From Hungateiclostridiaceae bacterium UBA1305 (GTDB lineage Bacteria > Bacillota > Clostridia > Acetivibrionales > DTU013), in NCBI GenBank assembly GCA_002307275.1, contig DBTX01000093.1:48333-62164 (forward strand): DNA of 13,832 nucleotides. Direction: 5' to 3'. Position numbers and translations under genes: made by a program. The notes under the pieces were generated by a model. It had not been told where the DNA came from, made no database searches, and worked only from the letters and a program-made list of their open reading frames with translations. The first letter of the stretch is position 1, and every line of letters starts with the position of its first letter. Positions 1 to 7,961 of the stretch are shown in pieces.

Positions 1-1160
1 GCGGCTTTATTCTCCGATCCTTCAAGATATATCTGAGGATCAAAGCTCGGATAACTCGCCATCGTCAGTACCGCTCCTGAATTGACATCCAGCACTACTG
101 CAGAACCGGCAAAGGCATCCCCGTAATTGTTATCTTCATTTATAGGGGGGTCTGCTCTCTTCCTGATCAGATCAATATTTCTTGCAAGCGATTCCATCGC
201 CACCTTTTGAAGATTGGTGTCTATCGTAAGCTGGACATCGCTGCCCGGTATCGCCGGAACCGTCTCCTGCTGCTGAGTCAGCCGGCCACTGGTATCAACC
301 TCGATGCTCTTTTTCCCGTTTCTGCCTCGCAGATATCTTTCGGCAACCTTCTCCACACCGGCCCATCCGACAAGATCATCATTTTCATAGCCCTCATCCT
401 TCAAATTGTCATACTGTTCCTGTGAGATCGCTCTGATATAGCCCAGAACCTGCGCTTCATCCGTTGCATTGATATATTCCCTGATCGGTTCGAGGGAAGT
501 AATGATACCGGGAAACTCATGATGCCTCTCTTCAATTTCGGAAATCGTATTCATTCCGACATCGTCTGCCAGCGAAACTGTTCCGCCGGTAGAGAAATTC
601 CAGTTGTCAATCAGTATCTCATAACGGATCTCTATGATTTTATATGCCTGCTCATCTGTATATGCGGCATCAATTTTAAATTTTTCTCTTAGATATTTGA
701 AAAGCTCAGTCGGATTATCCTTGACGTCTTTCTCCTCCATATCAAGCCTATTTGAATTGATCTGCCAGTTTTTGATCGTCTTTTCAGAGTTGTCCGCAAA
801 CGTAATCGGATTGAAGGTCAGGTATTTGGAAAGGCTATTCTTGTAGCTTACCTTATTCCTTTCTAATACTTCAGTCAGCTTGAGCAGCATCGAATTGAGT
901 TCATTCGTATCTATGCCGGTTTTTACGATCTGTATGGCAAAGCCTTGCTTATTCACAGCAATAGGCACTCCATACCGATCGAGAATCTTACCCCTGGGGG
1001 CTTCTATTACGCTTTCCTTGAGCACTCTCTTCTGAGAGTCCGCATTATATTTTTCTCCATTGACAATCTGCAGATTAAACAGGCGGAATACAATGACAAG
1101 ACCAAAGACAATAAAGCCAATACTGAGCATTAAATATCTGTTGTTCAGTTTCTCCTTCAC
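1..1160 (-). CDS. mrdA: Penicillin-binding protein 2 (N-terminal 386 codons, runs off the left edge)
   Basis: This is a class B penicillin-binding protein, the transpeptidase that cross-links peptidoglycan during cell elongation together with the MreBCD scaffold. I read an open frame from a GTG at 1160 to the window edge. A membrane anchor lies at about residues 9-30, followed by the dimerisation-domain signature PRGKILDRYG at residues 55-64. Further on come the conserved GVEKVAERYLRGRNG segment and VVLDVNSGAVLTMASYP leading towards the catalytic domain. The SxxK serine, SxN and KTG motifs would lie beyond the edge and cannot be checked. GTG is chosen because a run of six G sits about 6 nt before it and the protein starts just ahead of the anchor, as in the family. 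It follows mreD by 78 nt, so it is probably in the same transcript. PBP2 rather than PBP3/FtsI or SpoVD is inferred from the mreBCD context. Confidence 0.9.
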   Translation of the reverse strand, partial: MKEKLNNRYLMLSIGFIVFGLVIVFRLFNLQIVNGEKYNADSQKRVLKESVIEAPRGKILDRYGVPIAVNKQGFAIQIVKTGIDTNELNSMLLKLTEVLERNKVSYKNSLSKYLTFNPITFADNSEKTIKNWQINSNRLDMEEKDVKDNPTELFKYLREKFKIDAAYTDEQAYKIIEIRYEILIDNWNFSTGGTVSLADDVGMNTISEIEERHHEFPGIITSLEPIREYINATDEAQVLGYIRAISQEQYDNLKDEGYENDDLVGWAGVEKVAERYLRGRNGKKSIEVDTSGRLTQQQETVPAIPGSDVQLTIDTNLQKVAMESLARNIDLIRKRADPPINEDNNYGDAFAGSAVVLDVNSGAVLTMASYPSFDPQIYLEGSENKA

Positions 1161-1206
1161 GAAAATCCCCCCGCCTTTATGCTCCATAAAATGCGCTCAC
1201 ATTTTG

Positions 1207-1225
1207 CCTGTAAATATTTTACAGG
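1207..1225. repeat. Perfect hairpin in the mreD-PBP2 gap
   Basis: An 8-bp perfect inverted repeat, CCTGTAAA / TTTACAGG, with a 3-nt centre sits between the mreD stop and the PBP2 start. No T-run follows it on the minus strand, so it is not a standard terminator. It could be an RNA processing or stability hairpin that sets different PBP2 levels, or a protein-binding palindrome. Its role is unknown. Confidence 0.5.
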
Positions 1226-1238
1226 TTACAGAAATAAT

Positions 1239-1754
1239 TTAATACTTTCTCGATATCTTTCCGGTTTCAGTAAACCGCCTGTCTACCCTTATAAGCAGTG
1301 CATAAACCAAAACAGCGGCAACACAGTTGTAGGACGCTTCCGGCAATATTATTCCCGTCAGCGGATACAGCAGTTCAATGTTACCACTCATAATGGTGTT
1401 CAATATATAAACTACTAATTCATATATAACAGAATACATAAAGGTGAAAAACAGTACAACCAACAGATTCTCCCTAAACAATCTCCTATTGACAGAACCC
1501 GCGGCAATGCCGAGATAAAGCCCAAGTAAGGCATAAAATCCAAGCACGGTTCCGAAAAGCATATCCATGGCAAGTCCGGAAAAGAAACCAACGGCACCTC
1601 CCTCGACATTACCTCTGACCAGTGCAGTAACAATGATGAATACAACGATCAGATTCGGTTTAATTCCGTAAATGGCAGCATAATCCAGAAGTGTTGTTTG
1701 CAGCACCAGAAAAAGAATTATATAGAAGAAATAAAAAAGGAGCTTCAGTTTCAT
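1239..1754 (-). CDS. mreD: Rod shape-determining protein MreD
   Basis: This is the integral membrane partner of MreC and MreB in the elongation complex. The 171-residue length is normal for the family. The chain is almost all hydrophobic helices: an N-terminal segment at about residues 5-25, then VVFIIVTALVRGNVEGGAVG with the family's small glycine-rich turn, the GLAMDMLFGTVLGFYALLGL segment, and two or three further helices before a basic tail. The ATG at 1754 overlaps the mreC stop in an ATGA junction, which points to translational coupling. Recognition rests on hydrophobicity, the G.F.GLAMD...G..G.YAL pattern and its place directly after mreC. MreD sequences are poorly conserved, so context matters here. 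Confidence 0.93.
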   Translation of the reverse strand: MKLKLLFYFFYIILFLVLQTTLLDYAAIYGIKPNLIVVFIIVTALVRGNVEGGAVGFFSGLAMDMLFGTVLGFYALLGLYLGIAAGSVNRRLFRENLLVVLFFTFMYSVIYELVVYILNTIMSGNIELLYPLTGIILPEASYNCVAAVLVYALLIRVDRRFTETGKISRKY

Positions 1755-2611
1755 TTTTCAGCACTACCTGTTTCCTGTTTTTCGTTGCTTTTCAGCACAT
1801 ATACCTCTTCCAGCCTTTTAAAATCTGCGGTTGGCTGTATAATTGCATATCTGTCCATATCGCTGTTGGTCTTTCTGACTTCAATTACATTACCAATAAC
1901 GATTCCTTTGGGATAAATTCCGCCAATGCCTGATGTTTCTATAACATCTCCGACCTCGACATCAACCTCAAGAGGGATATAGTCCATTTTGCAAAGCCCC
2001 TTCTCCTTGAGTGCCATATCTCCCCTGACAATGGCATGACCGCCGCCGGCCTTCGAAATCCAGCCGGACACGGCGCTTTCCTCATCAATAATGGTCACTA
2101 CCTCTGATGAGGTCAAGTCCGTCGACAGCACCCTGCCCACGAGCCCCTTGCCGCTGGTCAGGACAGGACTGTCAATTTGCACGCCTTCCCTGCTTCCGAT
2201 GTCAATCGTAAATACGTTGAACCAGTTGTCTGGGTCAATAGCGATGATATTTGCCCCAAGTGTCGTATAATCTCCGAATTGTTGTTTTAGGTTCAAAGCC
2301 TGCCTGAGTTCTTCGTTTTTAGTCTCAAGTGCTTCCAGTTCCCTGTTCTTCACATTTAAATCGGAAACCTCAGCTTTTAGTCTTTCATTTTCTTTCTTGA
2401 CAGCGTCTACATCCTTGAAGAACGACAAACTATTCTCCACTGTCCGGCCAATTGAGGAGAAAAAACTCTGGACAGGTGTCAGCGGTACACTAATAATATT
2501 GTTCAACCAGTTCAGTTTACTGTACTTATTTGCGGAAACCCCCATAACCACTAGTAAAACTATGGTAATTAAAGACACAATAAACCATTTGCTTCTAAAA
2601 AGACGCAGCAA
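1751..2611 (-). CDS. mreC: Rod shape-determining protein MreC (TTG start)
   Basis: This bitopic membrane protein links cytoplasmic MreB to the external cell-wall enzymes. The 286 residues show the expected order: a short basic N-terminus, one membrane helix at about residues 9-27, and a coiled coil at about 65-112 rich in charged heptads (VKKENERLKAEVSDLN). A beta-rich MreC core follows, with conserved stretches such as DIGSREGVQIDSPVL, GLVGRV and DEESAVSG, and the late ETSGIGGIYPKGIVIG segment. The start codon is TTG, because 2609-2611 reads CAA on the plus strand. An AGAGGGGA ribosome site lies 8 nt before it, and no ATG occurs before the membrane helix, so TTG is the sensible start. It begins 16 nt after mreB ends and overlaps mreD by 4 nt, so the three are co-transcribed. 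Confidence 0.95.
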   Translation of the reverse strand: MLRLFRSKWFIVSLITIVLLVVMGVSANKYSKLNWLNNIISVPLTPVQSFFSSIGRTVENSLSFFKDVDAVKKENERLKAEVSDLNVKNRELEALETKNEELRQALNLKQQFGDYTTLGANIIAIDPDNWFNVFTIDIGSREGVQIDSPVLTSGKGLVGRVLSTDLTSSEVVTIIDEESAVSGWISKAGGGHAIVRGDMALKEKGLCKMDYIPLEVDVEVGDVIETSGIGGIYPKGIVIGNVIEVRKTNSDMDRYAIIQPTADFKRLEEVYVLKSNEKQETGSAEK

Positions 2612-2627
2612 AGGAGTTGTCCCCTCT

Positions 2628-3650
2628 CTATCTCAATTTTCTAGGCGAAATCAGAACTCTCCTCAAGGTTTCTATTTCATCGAGCACCTTGCCCGCACCA
2701 ATAGCGACACAATCCAACGGCTTTTCTGCAACCATGACCGGCATCCCTGTCTCTTCCTTGATCAGTTGGTCCAAACCGTGTAGAAGAGCACCTCCGCCAG
2801 CCAGCATGATCCCCTTGTCCATGATATCCGAGGCCAGTTCCGGAGGCGTTTTCTCAAGGGTATATTTTATGGCGTCTACAATGGAATTGATCGGTTCCCT
2901 AAGTGCCTCATTGATCTCACTCGAAGATATGGAAACGTTCTTGGGCAGTCCCGTGATCAGATCTCTTCCCCTTATATCCATATATTCTTCCTTTGGCTTT
3001 GGATAGGCGTTACCAATCGTCATCTTGATCAATTCCGCCGTCCGCTCACCAATCATCAGGCTATATTCCTTCTTGACATAATGTACAATCGCTTCGTCAA
3101 ACTCATCCCCGGCAATTCTCAAAGACTTGCTGGTAACTATGCCGCCCAGGGAAATCACTGCAACCTCGCTTGTGCCTCCTCCGATATCGACGATCATACT
3201 TCCGGTAGGTTCCTCCACCGGAAGGTTTGCGCCGATCGCAGCAGCCATGGGCTCTTCAATCAGGTATGCTTCTTTTGCACCTGCCTGAAGCGTAGCCTCT
3301 TCAACTGCTCTCTTTTCAACCTCTGTGACACCTGAAGGAACGCATATGACAACGCGCGGCTTTGACATGAACCCACTGCCCATTGCCCTTTTAATAAAAT
3401 GCTTCAGCATACTCTGTGTAATGTCAAAATCCGCTATAACGCCATCCTTCATTGGCCTTATGGCAACGATATCTCCCGGTGTCCTTCCGATCATGAGCTT
3501 TGCATCATCGCCTACCGCCAAAATCGCACGTGTATTCTTGTTGATCGCAACAACTGACGGCTCCCTGACTACAATCCCTTTTCCCTTTACATGTACCAGT
3601 GTGTTTGCTGTTCCCAGATCAATCCCTATATCTTTCGCAAAAAAGCCCAT
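2628..3650 (-). CDS. mreB: Cell-shape actin homologue MreB
   Basis: This is a bacterial actin that polymerises with ATP under the membrane and guides lateral wall synthesis. The 340 residues are typical. The actin ATPase signatures are intact: phosphate-1 loop DLGTANT at residues 11-17, phosphate-2 loop IVDIGGGT around 153-160, the connect segment IEEPMAAAIGA at 141-151 and the adenosine loop LAGGGALLHG at 283-292. The ATG is preceded by GGGAGGAAA at good spacing. The N-terminus (MGFFAKDIGIDLG) has no amphipathic extension. It heads mreBCD, 55 nt after radC, as in many Firmicutes. An Mbl paralogue is possible by sequence alone, but the mreCD context favours MreB. Confidence 0.97.
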   Translation of the reverse strand: MGFFAKDIGIDLGTANTLVHVKGKGIVVREPSVVAINKNTRAILAVGDDAKLMIGRTPGDIVAIRPMKDGVIADFDITQSMLKHFIKRAMGSGFMSKPRVVICVPSGVTEVEKRAVEEATLQAGAKEAYLIEEPMAAAIGANLPVEEPTGSMIVDIGGGTSEVAVISLGGIVTSKSLRIAGDEFDEAIVHYVKKEYSLMIGERTAELIKMTIGNAYPKPKEEYMDIRGRDLITGLPKNVSISSSEINEALREPINSIVDAIKYTLEKTPPELASDIMDKGIMLAGGGALLHGLDQLIKEETGMPVMVAEKPLDCVAIGAGKVLDEIETLRRVLISPRKLR

Positions 3651-3705
3651 ATGTTATTTCCTCCCAAACTTTCAGCAAGAGAACAGAGGTTGCTTACCGG
3701 CAGGA

Positions 3706-4404
3706 TCACATCAATCCCTGTTCCTTGAAGCTTATGTATTTTCCATCTCCTATGACCACATGGTCCAGGACCTTTATTCCTAAAATATTACCTGCATTGA
3801 CCAGCCTTTGTGTAGTCTCAATATCCTCTCTGCTTGGTTCCGGGTCGCCGCTCGGATGATTGTGCACCAGCAGCATTCCCGAACAGCCTACTTTTACTGC
3901 TTCGCTGAAGACTTCACGCGGATGGACTATTGAAGAATTGAGGCTTCCTATTGAAACATTCAAATGCTTGATGATATGGTTCTTCGTATTCAGCAGAATG
4001 ATTTTGAATATTTCCTTTTTCAGGTGCCTCATTTCCTCCATTACAAGCGAACTTACCTCAACCGGCGACTTTATTGTAACCCTGTTATTATTTATAAATG
4101 AAGCTGAGACCCTCTTCGACAACTCCATCACTGCTTTAATCTGTAAGGCTTTGACCCTTCCGATCCCCTTAGTCTTCCTAAGTTCTTCCACAGACAGATC
4201 ATGCAGAAAAGCAATACCGCCGTTATTTTCACCAAGTGCAAGAAGCCTTTGAGCAAGCGCTACAGAAGTTTCCTCCATACTGCCTGTCCTTATCACGATC
4301 GCAAGCAATTCAGCATTTGACAAGGTCTCTGAGCCGTATTTCTCCAGCTTTTCGTATGGTCTTTCATTGGCAGGTATATCCTTCATTCTAAGTCTGTATT
4401 CCAT
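3706..4404 (-). CDS. radC: RadC family JAB-domain protein
   Basis: RadC proteins carry an N-terminal helix-hairpin-helix part and a C-terminal JAB/MPN metal-hydrolase fold. Their cellular role is still unsettled, and the old link to DNA repair is disputed. Here the helix-hairpin-helix is LRKTKGIGRVKALQIK, at about residues 75-90. The metal site is HNHPSGD at about 181-187, followed by PEPSREDI, so all expected metal ligands are present. The frame opens at a TTG at 4413, but its GGGGG ribosome site would be only 1 nt away. The same G-run is about 9 nt before the ATG at 4404, so I use that, giving 232 residues. It lies between maf and mreB, the same order as in Bacillus. Confidence 0.94.
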   Translation of the reverse strand: MEYRLRMKDIPANERPYEKLEKYGSETLSNAELLAIVIRTGSMEETSVALAQRLLALGENNGGIAFLHDLSVEELRKTKGIGRVKALQIKAVMELSKRVSASFINNNRVTIKSPVEVSSLVMEEMRHLKKEIFKIILLNTKNHIIKHLNVSIGSLNSSIVHPREVFSEAVKVGCSGMLLVHNHPSGDPEPSREDIETTQRLVNAGNILGIKVLDHVVIGDGKYISFKEQGLM

Positions 4405-4554
4405 TTTGGTCAACCCCCGTTATCTTAATATTTTGTTACACATCACTCCTTTCATTTTACCATTAAAATACATATTTTCCCATTTATTTATAAACTTTTT
4501 TATTGTCCCGACTCTTTTTTCATTATCTGTAGTTTAATTATTGACCGTTTTTTA

Positions 4555-5133
4555 CTACATTACACTTATTCCCAACTCTTTCAGCATCCCGGCCACCTTT
4601 TTAAGCGGCAGTCCGACAACATTGGAATAACATCCGTTCAAACTTTCAACCAGTAATGCACCTCTGCCCTGGACAGCATACGCACCAGCCTTGCCATATG
4701 GTTCGCCCGTATTGATGTATGCCTGTATCTCTTGTGAAGTTAGCTTTGAAAACCGGACTCTCGTTGTTTCGAAGCCTTTTCTCACTACTCCGTTTCCGGC
4801 GTCTATTAGTGCAACTCCCGTAATCACAAGGTGTTCTTTGCCGCTCAGGCTTTCGAGCATCCTTCTGGCATCGGTCTCATCAGCCGGTTTTCCAAATATC
4901 TCGCCGTCACTTACTACAATAGTGTCCGCGCCGAGTACAAGTCCTTTTTTTACATTTCTCGCCACATCAAGCGCTTTCACATAAGCAAGATGCTCCGCCT
5001 TCTGCGCAGGTGTACCCGACAGTTCCACCTTATCCTCATCCACCTCGCCCGGCATTACCACAAACGGTATCCCTGCCTGGCTCAGCAGCTCTCTTCTCCT
5101 TGGTGAAGAAGATGCAAGTATGATTGCATCCAT
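4555..5133 (-). CDS. maf: Maf family nucleoside triphosphate pyrophosphatase
   Basis: Maf proteins hydrolyse dTTP, UTP or modified nucleotides to monophosphates and can arrest septum formation when abundant. The 192 residues fit the family. The substrate loop SSSPRRRELL is at residues 8-17, the catalytic-base segment LGADTIVV is at about 67-74 with Asp70, and the GKPAD, ITGVAL and YAVQGRGALLVESLNGCYSNV blocks follow in order. The C-terminal NVVGLPL is the standard ending. This subtype, with ADTIV and the QG pair, resembles the dTTP/UTP pyrophosphatase group (YhdE/BSU28050 type). An AGGATGG site lies about 10 nt before the ATG. It is the first gene of the minus-strand maf-radC-mre cluster, with a 150-nt AT-rich gap before radC. 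Confidence 0.95.
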   Translation of the reverse strand: MDAIILASSSPRRRELLSQAGIPFVVMPGEVDEDKVELSGTPAQKAEHLAYVKALDVARNVKKGLVLGADTIVVSDGEIFGKPADETDARRMLESLSGKEHLVITGVALIDAGNGVVRKGFETTRVRFSKLTSQEIQAYINTGEPYGKAGAYAVQGRGALLVESLNGCYSNVVGLPLKKVAGMLKELGISVM

Positions 5134-5331
5134 TTATTAAAAACCATCCTTTTTCGATCATATTCACAACCTTTATCTTATCATAAATACATATTGTTAT
5201 ATACCATTTTTTGCAGTCTATATTAAAGAAAAATATAGAATAAAGTGGGATAATATGTTAATATGTGATTTAACAGAGGTTGACTGTCACTAGCTTGGGA
5301 TTGAAAAAATCAGGAATATGAGGATAAAAAT
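5134..5331. other. Divergent AT-rich spacer between maf and the plus-strand patch
   Basis: It must carry promoters for maf (leftward) and for the small frame, ComER-like and DUF2284 genes (rightward). I found no pair of -35 and -10 boxes that I would defend in either direction. Confidence 0.4.
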
Positions 5332-5565
5332 ATGAGTGAAAAGGCTATTAAAGCTGGACCAGGATTGATCTATTTCTGGAAGTTTGAGTTAACAGGAAAC
5401 GATTGAATTTTCGAAGGCTCAATGGTAAAATATTATTTGCAGACATTGGCGATGGGGTCAATGGAAGCGAGACAATTTTATATGGCAGCAAGAGGTTCGG
5501 TGTCCATCTACAATGAGGTAGTTTGTCCTATCTTAAATTTAAAGATCAGGAGTGACGTCGAGTGA
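5332..5565 (+). pseudogene. Small unrecognised reading frame split by an in-frame TGA
   Basis: An ATG at 5332 with a good GAGGAT ribosome site 7 nt before it opens a 24-codon frame (starting MSEKAIKAGPGLIYFWKFEL) that ends at TGA 5404-5406. The same frame then continues open for 52 more codons to a TGA at 5563-5565. That stop overlaps the GTG start of the next gene in a GTGA junction. A second ATG at 5422 could start a 47-residue protein. I do not recognise the family. It may be a decayed gene with a nonsense mutation, two tiny coupled proteins, or (unlikely, no selenocysteine hairpin shown) a read-through protein. The coupling to the downstream gene and the ribosome site are the only reasons to list it. 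Confidence 0.3.
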
Positions 5566-6053
5566 TAAAAGTGGGTTTTATCGGTAATGGAAGTATGGGC
5601 AGTATGCTTATTGACAGCCTTTTATCTGCGGGAAAGTTGAATTCATCCGAAATCATTGTATCAAACAAAAATGCCACCAAATCAGATCCGGTCAAAAATG
5701 GTTGGGATGAAATCAATGTTGCAATTGACAATATTCATGTGGTAAAGACCGCTAAATATGTATTCCTATGTACGGAACCCTCTGAAGCGGAAGAAGTGTT
5801 AAAGCAAATTAAGGACTGTGTTACCGAAGATACGAACATTATATCAACCGGCTTCCCTGCCAGTATCTGCTGTATGGAGTCGGTAATGAACTGCAAGGTT
5901 TCAAAACTGGCACCTACGATGATATCGGAGAACGGGAAACGAATATCAGTGATATGCCATAATAATAAGGTAGAAGAAAATGAAGCAGATTATATAGAAT
6001 CATTATTATGCGGAACATGCAACGCCAGAGTGTACAAGGCAAGACGATTCTGA
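5562..6053 (+). CDS. ComER/pyrroline-5-carboxylate reductase-like protein, C-terminal domain missing
   Basis: The protein starts with a Rossmann NAD(P)-binding loop (GFIGNGSMGSML, residues 5-16). It continues through the family blocks VFLCTEPSEAEEVL, ISTGFPASIC and LAPTMISENGKRIS, which match the dinucleotide-binding half of ProC/ComER proteins. The family normally runs to about 260-280 residues, with a helical dimerisation and substrate domain after this point. Here the frame stops at 163 residues, and no other frame carries the missing part because the next gene begins 15 nt later. The GTG start overlaps an upstream TGA and has GGAG about 9 nt before it. Without the dimer domain it is unlikely to be an active proline-biosynthesis reductase. 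It may be a deletion remnant or a repurposed nucleotide-binding protein. ComER-like is preferred over true ProC, with moderate confidence. Confidence 0.7.
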   Translation: MIKVGFIGNGSMGSMLIDSLLSAGKLNSSEIIVSNKNATKSDPVKNGWDEINVAIDNIHVVKTAKYVFLCTEPSEAEEVLKQIKDCVTEDTNIISTGFPASICCMESVMNCKVSKLAPTMISENGKRISVICHNNKVEENEADYIESLLCGTCNARVYKARRF

Positions 6054-6067
6054 TTACGGAGGCAGAG

Positions 6068-6574
6068 ATGAACGCTGAAAAATACATACAAAAGGCTTTG
6101 GACATGGGAGCAGACCATGCAGTGGCATTCAAAGCGGAGGATATTGTTTTCGATCCGCGAACACTGCTCAAATGCATGTTCGGCTGCGGCGACTGGGGTA
6201 AAGGCCATACCTGTCCATCCAGACCGGGATCGCTCACGCCATGGCAGTATGAAGAATTATTCAGGAAATATAGTTGGGGCGTTATTGTGCATTCGCATGA
6301 TAAGAAAATATCACAGGAAGCCTCTTTTGCAATAGAGAGCGAAGCTTTTACCGACGGCTATTATCTTGCTTTTTCATTGAGTGATTGTGCTCTGTGCAAG
6401 GAGTGCATGGGTTTCAGGGGCTGCGATTGTGCAAATAAAAAGAAGGCAAGACCTGCATTCCACAGCGTCGGTATTGATGTATTCAAAACTGTTGCAAAAT
6501 TCCATCTACCCCTTCATACTTTGAAAGAGATGACAGATGAGCAAAATTGGTATTCTGCCGTTTTCATAGAATAG
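6068..6574 (+). CDS. DUF2284 cysteine-rich metal-binding protein
   Basis: This 168-residue protein of unknown function has the DUF2284 layout. A first cysteine group (C36, C40, C49, in LLKCMFGCGDWGKGHTCPSR) is followed by about 50 residues. A second cluster, C107, C110, C113, C119 and C121 (CALCKECMGFRGCDC), resembles an iron-sulphur cluster site. The ending (NWYSAVFIE) is also family-like. The open frame reaches up to 6008, but GGAGG lies 5 nt before the ATG at 6068, so I use that start. It follows the truncated ComER-like gene by 14 nt and is probably co-transcribed. Metal binding is known by annotation of the family only. The substrate and partners are not known, and the neighbours give no clear hint. 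Confidence 0.85.
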   Translation: MNAEKYIQKALDMGADHAVAFKAEDIVFDPRTLLKCMFGCGDWGKGHTCPSRPGSLTPWQYEELFRKYSWGVIVHSHDKKISQEASFAIESEAFTDGYYLAFSLSDCALCKECMGFRGCDCANKKKARPAFHSVGIDVFKTVAKFHLPLHTLKEMTDEQNWYSAVFIE

Positions 6575-6644
6575 AAAGAGGTTACGGATGTAGGCTTTTT
6601 TGTACTGTTCTTTTTCATCAATAAAAATGGCAAGTGAAATAATC

Positions 6645-7928
6645 TTAAATGGATCCTGCTGCAAAGGCTTTGGCCATGGGCACTTCAAGTGGATTAACCG
6701 CAAATTTGATTTTCAGTTTGCCATATTCCCTGTCTATTTTTTTATAAAAGCCCTTAAGATAGTTGAAACTGAGCGGTGAATAGGTTTCCAGCTTATTCAG
6801 GTAGCTCCTCCCGAACATTTTTTGATTACAGGCTACCGCACCCAGCAGCAGGAACATGATACTTTTTTTCATCATATTTTTGATCATGATTGCACCAGGT
6901 GTCCTATAGCAGGTATCTTCATCCAGAATTTGCATCATAAAATTGATCAGTCTGTTCGTGTGGACTTCTTGTGATTGACCTTTATCCTGCATTGAGAAAA
7001 TCGTTGCATGACCATAGCTGCGATCGACAGCTGCATCCTGCAGATCATCCAGCAATTGGAGCAGGACCCCGAAGCCGAACATGAAGGAGGTCTCTTCTGC
7101 TGTGAGACTGCCGTTTACAAGGCATGCATCCGCAAGTACGGAGGAACCGCCTTTTTCAAAGGATATATGTAAGATGTCCTGATGATTGACAGCCTTGCCC
7201 CTGTCCTGCTGCAGGAGGCTTTTACCCTGTGCAGCCTGAATGCCCAGAAGACTCATGTATACCATCGGGAATTCACAGCGGTCAAACTGGCCCTCTATAT
7301 TATCAACAAGTCTGAACAGCTTGTTTTCATATGCTGTCCCGGCTTTGAGACGTTCCCCTGCCAGCTTTCCTGCGAATCTTTGGTTTAAAAGCCTTTTCCT
7401 TCCCGCAGAGATTGAATTTGCATCAAGATAATTGTCTGTATATGGATAAAGTAAACTGTAGGAAAGCACGGAAGGCGTTACCTCAATCCTGCTGTCTGTC
7501 AGCTTCTGTATGCAGTTCATGATCCAGACGTTTCGCAGTGCCTGGCTGATGCCATCCATTTTGAGACTTGAATCAAACTCACGCGCTTTCAGGATAAAGT
7601 CCGAGGTCGATTCACAAAAGCCCTCCTCCAGCAGAAGTCTCATACTGGTGCCATCCAGGCCTATTATCCCTGTCCCGCATTCATATATGAGCTTTTTCAG
7701 AGCCGTACCCCACCGTGTCGGATCCTCCGTCGGATCGTTCGTGAATCCCTTGATCAGCAGAATCATTTTGTCGGCAAAGGTACTCATCTGAATGTCCTTT
7801 TCCTTCTGCCGTATACTGCTGAAGGTTTCCTGCCACTTTGGGAATGTATCAGGCGTACTTTCCCAAACCTTTATATATTTGTCCCTAAGCGCTTCTATTA
7901 TTTCAGATGGATTATTATAATTATTCAT
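6645..7928 (-). CDS. Class I isoprenoid-synthase-fold protein (polyprenyl synthetase-like)
   Basis: This 427-residue, mostly helical protein has the two acidic motifs expected of class I prenyl transferases and terpene synthases. The first is reduced, YPYTDNYLDAN with D165 and D169. The second is well formed, LLQLLDDLQDAAVDRSYGHAT, with DDLQD at 294-298. Between them, EKGGSSVLADACLVNG at about 258-273 resembles the helix before the second motif in polyprenyl synthetases, where a Lys-Thr-Gly or similar binds diphosphate. The first motif looks more like the DYLDN type of YtpB/DUF2600 terpene synthases than a DDxxD. I infer an isoprenoid diphosphate substrate, but neither product nor activity can be named. 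A GGCGGGG ribosome site precedes the ATG. It lies 33 nt after the LiaF-like gene and is probably its operon partner. No clear terminator is seen in the 70-nt convergent gap after it. Confidence 0.72.
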   Translation of the reverse strand: MNNYNNPSEIIEALRDKYIKVWESTPDTFPKWQETFSSIRQKEKDIQMSTFADKMILLIKGFTNDPTEDPTRWGTALKKLIYECGTGIIGLDGTSMRLLLEEGFCESTSDFILKAREFDSSLKMDGISQALRNVWIMNCIQKLTDSRIEVTPSVLSYSLLYPYTDNYLDANSISAGRKRLLNQRFAGKLAGERLKAGTAYENKLFRLVDNIEGQFDRCEFPMVYMSLLGIQAAQGKSLLQQDRGKAVNHQDILHISFEKGGSSVLADACLVNGSLTAEETSFMFGFGVLLQLLDDLQDAAVDRSYGHATIFSMQDKGQSQEVHTNRLINFMMQILDEDTCYRTPGAIMIKNMMKKSIMFLLLGAVACNQKMFGRSYLNKLETYSPLSFNYLKGFYKKIDREYGKLKIKFAVNPLEVPMAKAFAAGSI

Positions 7929-7961
7929 TGAACCCCGCCTATGCCCAACATTTCGTTCATT

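Noticed and set aside
2617..3859. Several plus-strand frames opposite mreB and radC
   Set aside because: They mirror strongly conserved minus-strand genes, lack ribosome sites and show no recognisable protein features.
5404..5450. Selenocysteine insertion element after the in-frame TGA
   Set aside because: Only a 5-bp AT stem with a 15-nt loop is visible, and no known selenoprotein context around the codon is recognised.
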